Shown: positions 45,336-51,841 of the stretch, piece after piece | How the letters are laid out: every line of letters begins with the position of its first letter | Position numbering within the stretch: the stretch's first letter is position 1 | NCBI RefSeq assembly: GCF_030704305.1 | Contig: NZ_CP131935.1 | Location: 4,712,001-4,776,000, forward strand | Length of the DNA: 64,000 bases | Direction: 5' to 3' | From: Massilia sp. R2A-15 | Lineage (GTDB): Bacteria; Pseudomonadota; Gammaproteobacteria; Burkholderiales; Burkholderiaceae_D | Position numbers and translations under genes: made by a program | Notes under the pieces: model-generated | The model's input: the letters and a program-made list of their open reading frames with translations, nothing else | Database searches by the model: none | Told to the model about the DNA's origin: nothing

Positions 45336-45782
45336 GTGAACCGACGTTCGATCATTGCCGTGCTGCTTCAAGTAGCAATTGTTTCGGGTTGTCGGCAGCA
45401 GGGCGCGCCGACCGCCCCGTCCCCAACCAAAACAAAGGAACGCACCGTGATCTTCGAAAGTTCAGACGACCGCCTTCCCCCGCCAGAGGTTCCGCCGGTA
45501 GAGCGGGACGGGGTGCGTTATGCGCAAGCCGAGAACGGGAATGATGCGGGGCTCGATCAGGTGGGAGGGGTTCTGGTGGCCAATGACGTGGCCAGCGGCA
45601 AACGACTATGGTCACTGGCCGTCTACGGTAACCCGGTCGATCTCAAGCTCGAGGCTGATGTGCAATCGGCGTTCTTCACCTCGATGGCCTTTGACCCGGA
45701 CGGACGCTTGCGTATTACCAACGAAGAAGGCAAGACATTCTTGGTCGACACGAAGGCGCGCAAGGCAATACCCGTCCCCTGA
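45336..45782 (+). CDS. Hypothetical lipoprotein
   Basis: This 148-residue protein begins MNRRSIIAVLLQVAIVSGCR, a lipoprotein signal with lipobox VSGC and acylated Cys19. The start is a GTG with GAAGGA before it. The mature part is Pro-rich, then contains GKRLWSLAVYGNPVDLKLEA and FDPDGRLRITNEEGKTFLVD, which look like two beta-strand pairs. I recognise no family. It follows the rpoC terminator and begins the accessory segment. Confidence 0.7.
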   Translation: MNRRSIIAVLLQVAIVSGCRQQGAPTAPSPTKTKERTVIFESSDDRLPPPEVPPVERDGVRYAQAENGNDAGLDQVGGVLVANDVASGKRLWSLAVYGNPVDLKLEADVQSAFFTSMAFDPDGRLRITNEEGKTFLVDTKARKAIPVP

Positions 45783-45822
45783 AAGCAGACCCTGGACCGG
45801 CGCTAGCCGGACGCGGCATCGC

Positions 45823-45914
45823 CGGCGGTGTCGTTCCATGACACCGCCATCGGGCTGATACAAGCGCCGCTGATGGGCAAGGGCGACGGTCTGCGCTGCC
45901 TGAAGGAAAACGTC
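45823..45914 (+). pseudogene. Decayed fragment of the rpoC 3' region
   Basis: This 92-bp stretch aligns without gaps to rpoC 44861-44952, an offset of exactly 962 bp. By hand count 76 of 92 bases are identical, rising to 40 of 42 over the last part. In the rpoC frame it reads MGKGDGLRCLKENV against [14 protein letters not shown]. Similarity stops abruptly after KENV. It has no start, stop or function of its own. Confidence 0.8.
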
Positions 45915-45940
45915 GAGTGCGCTTTGATCACACTGCGCGA

Positions 45941-46318
45941 TCAACAAACAATTCCGCCGATGCTTTTTCCGCTGCGCAGGTCGAAGCCGAAATTGCAGGA
46001 GTACTCCCCTTTTGCGGAGCGCTGGCAACTGAGGTTTTCATGATCCCGCTGACGGCTGCGAATGCCGGTTTGATCTGTGCAGACGTCCTTCACATCCGGG
46101 CCGATGGCGTCGAACATTTCCCGCGCAGCCGAGCCTTGAATCGAGAACGTTATTTTCTTGTCGGCCGCGCTAGGAGGAAGCGGATCGCCCAGCTCGCCGC
46201 CGTAGATTCGATAGGAGCCGACCATTTGCTTGTGCGGGGTCTGATCCGATGCGCGGGCGATCGCAAAGCAGGAGAACGCAGCGATCGCATAGATGAGAAC
46301 GAATTTCATCAATTTCAT
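45941..46318 (-). CDS. Small exported protein, candidate periplasmic immunity partner
   Basis: This 125-residue protein has a Sec signal peptide (KFVLIYAIAAFSCFAIARA) and a mature part of about 100 residues with three Cys residues (VCTDQ, LSCQRS, YSCNFG) and a final Cys. It overlaps the upstream hydrolase gene by 4 bp (ATGA). An ATG at 46309 with better ribosome-site spacing is an alternative start. No family is recognised. The arrangement of a hydrolase without signal peptide followed by a small coupled periplasmic protein is that of peptidoglycan-effector immunity genes. The role is inference. Confidence 0.65.
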   Translation of the reverse strand: MKLMKFVLIYAIAAFSCFAIARASDQTPHKQMVGSYRIYGGELGDPLPPSAADKKITFSIQGSAAREMFDAIGPDVKDVCTDQTGIRSRQRDHENLSCQRSAKGEYSCNFGFDLRSGKSIGGIVC

Positions 46319-46785
46319 CCTTTTGAGATTAGAACCACGTGAAAGTGGTTGCCATGATTTTTTGCAGCGTGTACACCTCGAATCGCCGGGTCGTTGAAAA
46401 GGATTTGCTTCACCCGTCCGGTGGCGAAAAACATGCCAATCAGTTTTGAGGTTGCAACTCGATCATACTGCGCATCGCTGACCGTGCAAGGGAGTTGCTT
46501 GCCATCTCGCCGCAGAGGTCTGATGTCGACTTCCAATCCGCTGCGGTGCGTCTTGTGATCGGGATGCCGTACGCCGTTGGCGAGGCTAATGTCACCGATA
46601 CCGAACTTTCGCGACTCGACCGCAGCCCATTGGGCCGCAATGTTAAAGATGGTAGTGAGCATCGCCGGATGCGCGTATTGACTAATTCCCCCGCCGGGCG
46701 CGCCGTAGGCATAGTACCCTCCGCCTTCGTAACTTTGAGGCAGAACGAAAAAGCTGCGTGCATCCTTCACATTCAGGTTACTCAT
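46315..46785 (-). CDS. MepA/LAS-type murein endopeptidase-like protein without signal peptide
   Basis: This 156-residue protein has the LAS metallopeptidase zinc pattern: His80 and Asp87 in HRSGLEVDIRPLRRDGK, and His147/His149 in HGNHFHVV. This is as in MepA-type penicillin-insensitive endopeptidases and D-Ala-D-Ala peptidases. It has no signal peptide, although these enzymes act in the periplasm. GGAG lies before the ATG. It is much shorter than MepA. With the overlapping exported partner downstream, it fits a contact-delivered wall-degrading effector. A phage-type endolysin is the alternative. Confidence 0.75.
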   Translation of the reverse strand: MSNLNVKDARSFFVLPQSYEGGGYYAYGAPGGGISQYAHPAMLTTIFNIAAQWAAVESRKFGIGDISLANGVRHPDHKTHRSGLEVDIRPLRRDGKQLPCTVSDAQYDRVATSKLIGMFFATGRVKQILFNDPAIRGVHAAKNHGNHFHVVLISKG

Positions 46786-46974
46786 GAATTTCTCCGTGGG
46801 ATTGCGAAACCAGATTTTCGCGGCAGCTGCTCAGTTGTGTGTTGCTGAAAATCATTCTCGACCGGAATTAAGACGAACCCTCTCCGAGCCGGCCAGCATC
46901 GCTGAATCGAAAATCGCCCAATGGCAATAGTCGATATACTCGGCCGTATTCCATTGGCAAAAAGTCACGATTCA

Positions 46975-48018
46975 ATGAAGCTCCGTACCTCCGCCCTGAT
47001 TTCCACCTTGTTGATTGCTGCCGCGCCTGCCCATGCCGGCGAAACCGAACAGCACCTGCTCCGTTGCTCCATCCTTGGCGACTCCAGCGCCCGCCTGGGC
47101 TGCTTCGATGCGCTGTCGAAGCAGGTCGAGGCTGCCGAAGCCAGCGTGCCGGTGGTTGCCGCCGCGCCGACCTTGGCCGAGCCGCAGATCGCCGCCAAGC
47201 CGACGCCGAAAGTGAAGGCGCCCGACACTCCGGTCTCGCGCATGACGCAGGATTGGGAACTCAATCCCGACGCGAAGCGTGGACGCTACTCGGTGCATCC
47301 GCTGCTCGACAACTACTTGCTGGTCGCGAACCAGAGCAACGCCACCAACGACCGGCCGTTCCGAGCCTATCGACCAGATGGCTACGAATCGAAGCACGTC
47401 GAGCTGACCTATCAGCTCAGCTTCAAGGCGAAAGTTTTGGAAGGCATCGGCAATCTGCCGATCGACATCTGGGCGGCGTACACGCAAAAGAGTTTCTGGC
47501 AGGCGTACGCGCGCCGGTACTCGAGCCCGTTTCGCGAAACGAACTATCGGCCGGAGATCATGGCGGTCGTGCCGGTCAATCAGCAGATGGGCGACGTCAA
47601 CCTGCGCTTCGTGTCGATCGGCGCGGTGCACGAATCGAATGGGCAGGGGATGACCTTGTCGCGCAGCTGGAATCGCGTCTACGGCCAGGCCGGACTGGAG
47701 AGCGGCAACCTCGGCGTGATCGCGCGCGTGTGGAAGCGGCTCGATAACGAAAAGTCGAACAACGACAATCCGGACATCACCGATTACCTCGGGCATGGCG
47801 ATGTGCGCATCACTTACCGCGACAAGGGCTTCGAATATACGGCGATGTTGCGCAGGAATTTCGACACGGGGCATGGCGCGGTGCAGGCAGGCGTGGCGTT
47901 CCCGCTGGTGAATAATCTTAAGGGCTACGCGCAGGCGTTCGCGGGTTACGGGCAGAGCCTGATCGACTACAACTACTCGCAGAAATCGCTCGGCGCCGGC
48001 ATTCTGATGGATTTCTGA
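46975..48018 (+). CDS. pldA: Outer membrane phospholipase A
   Basis: This 347-residue protein has a signal peptide (LISTLLIAAAPAHA). Its C-terminal beta-barrel carries the OMPLA signature: YTQKSFWQAY, SSPFRETNYRPE, and HESNGQG then SRSWNRVY with the catalytic His/Ser pair. It ends LGAGILMDF with a terminal Phe. It hydrolyses outer-membrane phospholipids when membrane asymmetry is lost, and in enterobacteria supports bacteriocin release. The ATG at 46975 is preferred over 46921. It is on the plus strand, flanked on both sides by minus-strand hydrolase/exported-protein pairs. Confidence 0.93.
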   Translation: MKLRTSALISTLLIAAAPAHAGETEQHLLRCSILGDSSARLGCFDALSKQVEAAEASVPVVAAAPTLAEPQIAAKPTPKVKAPDTPVSRMTQDWELNPDAKRGRYSVHPLLDNYLLVANQSNATNDRPFRAYRPDGYESKHVELTYQLSFKAKVLEGIGNLPIDIWAAYTQKSFWQAYARRYSSPFRETNYRPEIMAVVPVNQQMGDVNLRFVSIGAVHESNGQGMTLSRSWNRVYGQAGLESGNLGVIARVWKRLDNEKSNNDNPDITDYLGHGDVRITYRDKGFEYTAMLRRNFDTGHGAVQAGVAFPLVNNLKGYAQAFAGYGQSLIDYNYSQKSLGAGILMDF

Positions 48019-48041
48019 TCGACGTTACGACGGCCATACCT

Positions 48042-48067
48042 GGGTCTGATCCCACGGGGTCAGGCCC
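48042..48067. repeat. Imperfect family A' palindrome
   Basis: GGGTCTGATCCC-AC-GGGGTCAGGCCC lies 23 bp after pldA. It is the same subtype as the copies in the rpoB-rpoC gap and at 49026-49051, with two or three stem mismatches. Confidence 0.75.
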
Positions 48068-48107
48068 TAAGCCGCGCCACATCCAAATCGACTGGTTCGT
48101 TTCGCGG

Positions 48108-48494
48108 TTACTGGCGTTCGCGGATCTTTTCTATCTTGGCCTCGTCGAGACAAACGACTTTTAGCCCTCTCTGGTTTTTTTTGTTCAAAGGGCAAACGCG
48201 GAACTTCGCATCGATTTCGTTATCCACTGTTAGCTTGGACTTCAGGTCCGCCGGCATCAGCTCTTGTTCGGAGGGGCCAACGGCATAAACGCGTTTGCTT
48301 CCACGTTGGTAAATACGAACCGCTGGTGTTCCGTTGTAGATGGAAATCGTTCCATCAATCCACGTGCACTGCTGTTGGTACTCGATTCTCCCTTTGCATA
48401 TCGCGCTGTTCGCGCCCGGCACCTCCTGTACATCCGCGACGGCGCTCACAGCAGAAAGAAGCAAGGGGACCAGAAGCCAGATTTTATTTGCCAT
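48108..48494 (-). CDS. Small exported protein, candidate immunity partner of broken hydrolase
   Basis: This 128-residue protein has signal peptide MANKIWLLVPLLLSAVSAVA. The mature part contains ICKGRIEYQQQCTWIDG, VRIYQRGSKRVYAVGPSEQE and FRVCPLNKKNQRGLKVVCLD, with four Cys that could form disulfides. The open frame runs upstream to 48665, but the ATG at 48494 (or 48506) gives a clean signal peptide. This start overlaps the last codons of the preceding hydrolase reading frame by 11 bp. No family is recognised. It is intact although its upstream partner is interrupted. Confidence 0.65.
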   Translation of the reverse strand: MANKIWLLVPLLLSAVSAVADVQEVPGANSAICKGRIEYQQQCTWIDGTISIYNGTPAVRIYQRGSKRVYAVGPSEQELMPADLKSKLTVDNEIDAKFRVCPLNKKNQRGLKVVCLDEAKIEKIRERQ

Positions 48495-48888
48495 ATGTGT
48501 TCGCATAGATGTTCGAGGCAGGAAGATCTGCTGTTGGGTAAGAATTGTCGAGGGGACCGATTTGCGTAAATATTCGCAAGCCATAGAAGTAACCTTTTCA
48601 ATTGTTTTTTCGAAAGTTGAAATTCGTTGCTCCGTTCGTCGGATCAAGATTCTTCGCTCGGTCATCGCGCGCGGCGGTCACTGCGGCGACGCAGGCGGCG
48701 TGCGTTTCGAGCTCTTGTTTTGGAACATGTGCCACGGTGGGGCCTGTTTTTGGACGAGCCCCGGATTTGCTTTGAGCGTTGATGATCGAATGCGCGATGT
48801 TCTTTCGGGCCTCAGAAATTTGTTCGCCAGAAAGAGATCTTGTCTCATTGAAGATGATGTTCGCAACTTGGTCGTCGGTTAGCGGCAT
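48484..48888 (-). pseudogene. SleB-like cell wall hydrolase interrupted by in-frame TGA
   Basis: The intact first part is 96 residues: VANIIFNETRSLSGE with acidic residues Glu15 and Glu22, IAHSIINAQ, and LDPTNGATNFNFRKNN, resembling the hydrolase-2/SleB pattern including the DPTxGATxF end motif. Codon 97 is TGA (48600-48598). Reading on in the same frame gives KGYFYGLRIFTQIGPLDNSY and then PTADLPASNIYANTYGK with a TAA at 48486-48484. The frame therefore continues with sensible hydrolase-like sequence right up to the start of the next gene. A TGG-to-TGA change is the simplest origin. No signal peptide is present; AGGGAAAAG precedes the ATG. Confidence 0.7.
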
Positions 48889-49218
48889 GATCTTTTCCCT
48901 GTACGGTAGAGAACGGTAAGCTCAGGATACATGGCGCGAGCGAGTTTGCCATTAGCATTTCTAACGGGTCGATACATTCGACAGCGACCACCTCGGCGTT
49001 CCGCTGCGCATTCGCGTCAACACCAGGGTCTGACCCGGCCGGGTCAGACCCCAGACGCACACTCAGCATGGGTGCCAGCCTGCGCTGATACGACAGACGA
49101 CACCCAACCCCCGCAGCTCTAGCGCACGTTTCCAAAGGCAAATTCGCATCGTTAGCGGTATGCTAATGGATCGCCGGGCATCGGTGCGCCGGCCGCCAAC
49201 GTGATCGGAACCTTCGCC
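48889..49218. other. Intergenic region with one repeat and no gene
   Basis: About 330 bp lie between the broken hydrolase and the aldo/keto reductase. I see one palindromic repeat (49026-49051) and otherwise no open frame with a ribosome site or recognisable product. The divergent promoters of both flanking genes must lie here, but no convincing -35/-10 pair was found. Confidence 0.6.
49026..49051. repeat. Perfect 26-bp family A' palindrome
   Basis: GGGTCTGACCCGG is followed directly by its exact reverse complement. It is nearly identical to the palindrome in the rpoB-rpoC gap, differing only at the central bases. Confidence 0.87.
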
Positions 49219-50271
49219 ATGCGCTATCACCCGCTCGGCCATACCGGGCTGTTCGTCTCCGAGCTTTGCCTCGGCACCATGACCTTCGGCGGCTCGGAAG
49301 GCATGTGGGGCAAGATCGGCTCCCTGCAGCAATCCGAGGCCGAACAGCTGATCGGCAAGGCCTTCCACGCGGGCATCAACTTCATCGATACCGCCGACGT
49401 CTATGCCGGCGGCGCCTCGGAACAGATCACCGGCCAGGCGCTGAAAAACCTTAACATCCCGCGCGACGAAATCGTCATCGCGACCAAGGTGTTCGGCGAC
49501 ACCGGCCACGGCCCGAACGCGCGCGGCTCGTCGCGCACCCACATCACCAACGGCCTCAAAGCCAGCCTCAAGCGGCTGCAGCTCGATTACGTCGACCTGT
49601 ACCAGCTGCACGGCTTCGACCCCGCCACGCCCATCGAGGAGACCCTGCGCGCGCTCGACCAGATGGTGCGACACGGCCACGTGCGCCACATCGGTGTGTC
49701 CAACTGGGCGGCGTGGCAGATCGTCAAGGCGCTCGGCATCTCCGAACGCCTTGGCCTGGCGCGCTTCGAATCGCTGCAGGCCTACTACAGCGTGGCCGGC
49801 CGCGACATCGAACGCGAACTGATCCCCATGCTCGCCAGCGAAGGCCTCGGCCTGATGGTCTGGAGCCCGCTCGCAGGTGGTCTGTTGAGCGGCAAGTACG
49901 GCCGCAACCAGCAAGCCGAGGAGGGTAGCCGCCGCGTCGCCTTCGATTTTCCGCCGGTCGACAAGGAGCGCGCCTGGGATTGCATCGACGCGATGCACCC
50001 GATCGCGCTGCAGCACGGCGTGTCGATCGCGCGCGTCGCGCTGGCCTGGCTGCTGCATCAGCCGCAAGTCACCAGCGTCATCATCGGCGCCAAGCGCCCG
50101 GAGCAGCTTGCCGACAACATCGCCGCCACCAATGTGCGCCTCACGCCACATGACCTCGAACGCATCGCCGCCGCCAGCGCCTTGTCGACCGAATACCCCG
50201 GCTGGATGATCGAACTCCAGGGCGGATACCGCCGCAACCAGATGGCAGAATCGCGCAGACCATCAACCTGA
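49219..50271 (+). CDS. Aldo/keto reductase
   Basis: This 350-residue (alpha/beta)8 oxidoreductase has RYHPLGHTGLFVSELCLGTM and the catalytic Asp/Tyr in NFIDTADVYAGGASE. DLYQLHGFDP, VRHIGVSNWAAWQ and the C-terminal NADPH-site sequence SVIIGAKRPEQLADNI are present. It resembles the YajO/Gcy-type group of NADPH-dependent reductases. The ATG at 49219 starts the family's N-terminus; an upstream GTG at 49201 is possible. The VOC gene follows after 13 bp. Confidence 0.92.
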   Translation: MRYHPLGHTGLFVSELCLGTMTFGGSEGMWGKIGSLQQSEAEQLIGKAFHAGINFIDTADVYAGGASEQITGQALKNLNIPRDEIVIATKVFGDTGHGPNARGSSRTHITNGLKASLKRLQLDYVDLYQLHGFDPATPIEETLRALDQMVRHGHVRHIGVSNWAAWQIVKALGISERLGLARFESLQAYYSVAGRDIERELIPMLASEGLGLMVWSPLAGGLLSGKYGRNQQAEEGSRRVAFDFPPVDKERAWDCIDAMHPIALQHGVSIARVALAWLLHQPQVTSVIIGAKRPEQLADNIAATNVRLTPHDLERIAAASALSTEYPGWMIELQGGYRRNQMAESRRPST

Positions 50272-50284
50272 AAAGGAGGGAGTC

Positions 50285-50662
50285 ATGCTGAATCAAAAAG
50301 AGGCGATCGCCATGATCGCCGTGAAGAACATCCAAGAGGCGGCCAGATTCTACGAAGGCACGCTGGGCCTGGAGCGCGCCGGCACCGAGGGCGAGGAAGT
50401 CATCACCTACCGCAGCGGCAGCACGCGCATCAATGTCTATCACTCGCAATTTGCGGGCACCAACAAGGCGACGTCGGTGGTGTGGAACGTCGGCGATGAG
50501 ATGGAATCGATTGTCGCGTCGCTGAAATCGAAAGGCGTCGCGTTCGAGCATTACGACATGCCGGGCCTCACGCTGCAGGGCGATATCCACGTCGGCGGCG
50601 GCATGAAGGTCGCGTGGTTCAAGGACCCCGACGGCAATATCCTCAGTCTCGTCACTGGCTAA
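50285..50662 (+). CDS. VOC family (glyoxalase/bleomycin-resistance fold) protein
   Basis: This 125-residue protein comprises one VOC module pair. It has MIAVKNIQEAARFYEGTLGL at the N-terminus and KVAWFKDPDGNILSLV at the end, the usual beta-alpha-beta-beta-beta repeats. AAAAGGAGGG precedes the ATG. The substrate and metal use are unknown. It is probably co-transcribed with the aldo/keto reductase. Confidence 0.88.
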   Translation: MLNQKEAIAMIAVKNIQEAARFYEGTLGLERAGTEGEEVITYRSGSTRINVYHSQFAGTNKATSVVWNVGDEMESIVASLKSKGVAFEHYDMPGLTLQGDIHVGGGMKVAWFKDPDGNILSLVTG

Positions 50663-50679
50663 CAACAAGGAGAACACAG

Positions 50680-51138
50680 ATGATCTCGATGAAAAAACTG
50701 CTGATTGGATCGGTCGTGCTTGGCGCCGGCGCGCTCGTCACTTCGCTCGCAATGGCGAAGGACAAGCATGCATCGGTGGACAACGAATTCGCGATGATGG
50801 ACACCGACAAGGATGGCAAGATCTCCGCCGCCGAGCACGCGGCCGGCGCGAAGGCCATGTTCGAGAAGATGGATGCAAACAAGGACGGCAAGGTGACGGC
50901 CGATGAGATGGCCGCGGCGCATCAGGCCATGACCGGCAACAAGGCGAAGAAGGGCGATATGTCGGCCGCCGAGAAAATCAAGATGGTCGATTCGGATGGC
51001 GACGGCGTGCTGACGGCCGCGGAGCACGCGAAAGCATCGGAGGAAATGTTCGCGAAGATGGACACCAACAAGGATGGCTTCCTGTCGAAGGAAGAGATGG
51101 CGGCGGGGCACGCCAGCATGATGAAAAAAGGTAAGTGA
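50680..51138 (+). CDS. Exported EF-hand calcium-binding protein
   Basis: This 152-residue protein has signal peptide KKLLIGSVVLGAGALVTSLA. Four EF-hand-like loops follow: DTDKDGKISAAE, DANKDGKVTADE, DSDGDGVLTAAE and DTNKDGFLSKEE. All have Asp at positions 1, 3 and 5 and Glu at 12, so calcium binding is likely. The ATG at 50680 has AAGGAGA upstream; the frame opens earlier inside the VOC gene. It is periplasmic, with function unknown. Confidence 0.9.
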   Translation: MISMKKLLIGSVVLGAGALVTSLAMAKDKHASVDNEFAMMDTDKDGKISAAEHAAGAKAMFEKMDANKDGKVTADEMAAAHQAMTGNKAKKGDMSAAEKIKMVDSDGDGVLTAAEHAKASEEMFAKMDTNKDGFLSKEEMAAGHASMMKKGK

Positions 51139-51143
51139 GGGAA

Positions 51144-51473
51144 TTACCGAAGCTCGACTATTGGGACGCCTGCGACGAGGGAATGTTCGACGCTCGGCCA
51201 ACCACGGTCAAAAGCCGAAATCAGATCGATGCTTCGACAGTTTCCGATCCGAACCCAAACGAGCTGGGGCGGTGAATGTTTCGCGTGAATCAGCATGGCA
51301 AAGTCCCCATCTTTGGAGACGATGGTCATGCGATTCATCTTGGCATAGCGCCAAATCTCTGTGTCCGCAGCAGAACCTAACCCTACCTCGTTCACATGGA
51401 CGCAGGGAATACCTTGCGAGGTAAGGTGGCGTGCGAGCGCTAACGGGAGCTGGCTATCGACCAGGAACTTCAA
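51144..51473 (-). CDS. DUF5615 PIN-like toxin
   Basis: This 109-residue protein begins MKFLVDSQLPLALARHLTSQ, the DUF5615/PIN-like N-terminus with its first acidic residue. TEIWRYAKMNRMTIVSKDGD follows with the second acidic pair. It overlaps the upstream DUF433 gene by 4 bp. Family knowledge: this fold is related to PIN-domain RNases and is usually paired with DUF433 in predicted type II toxin-antitoxin modules. Confidence 0.85.
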   Translation of the reverse strand: MKFLVDSQLPLALARHLTSQGIPCVHVNEVGLGSAADTEIWRYAKMNRMTIVSKDGDFAMLIHAKHSPPQLVWVRIGNCRSIDLISAFDRGWPSVEHSLVAGVPIVELR

Positions 51474-51697
51474 TTCCTGGCCGCGTTGCTATCGAGCTTC
51501 TCCGCAGCGTAATTCAGCGAGGCGAGAATGTCCTCACGTTCGAGCTCGGGAAAATCATCGAGAATCTCGTTGATCGAGGCGCCAGCTCCAAGCAGCGCCA
51601 AAATATCAGTCACTCTGATGCGCATACCCCGAATGCAGGGGCGACCGCCGCACTTCTCCGACTCAACAGTGATTCGAGAGATTGAATGCAGATCCAC
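51470..51697 (-). CDS. DUF433 antitoxin
   Basis: This 75-residue protein contains CGGRPCIRGMRIRVTDILAL and LDDFPELEREDILASLNYA, the DUF433 winged-HTH signature. AGGAGA precedes the ATG. As first gene of a two-gene overlapping operon with the DUF5615 protein, it is the predicted DNA-binding antitoxin and autoregulator. Confidence 0.86.
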   Translation of the reverse strand: MDLHSISRITVESEKCGGRPCIRGMRIRVTDILALLGAGASINEILDDFPELEREDILASLNYAAEKLDSNAARN

Positions 51698-51792
51698 ATG
51701 CGTCTCCTGAAGGAAGGATGGATCAAATATACTCCAAAGGCGTATTCCGCATGGCGACTGAACTCAATTTCAGCGGCCGCTAATAAAAAAAT

Positions 51793-51832
51793 GGGGTCAG
51801 GTCCGCAGGACGACGGGGACGCCGAGTCCCCA
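51793..51832. repeat. Chimeric family A repeat (subtype with GACGGGGACGCCG)
   Basis: The left part is the standard GGGGTCAGGTCCGCAGGA. The right arm is replaced by CGACGGGGACGCCGAGTCCCC, which forms its own GGGGAC/GTCCCC hairpin, then ATTTTG. The same replaced arm is found at 55870-55909. It lies just after the stop of the M28 peptidase gene. Confidence 0.7.
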
Positions 51833-51841
51833 TTTTGAACT

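Noticed and set aside
48598..48600. TGA in the SleB-like gene as a selenocysteine or programmed readthrough codon
   Set aside because: No SECIS-like hairpin is evident directly after the codon, the family has no known selenoprotein, and a TGG-to-TGA change explains it more simply.
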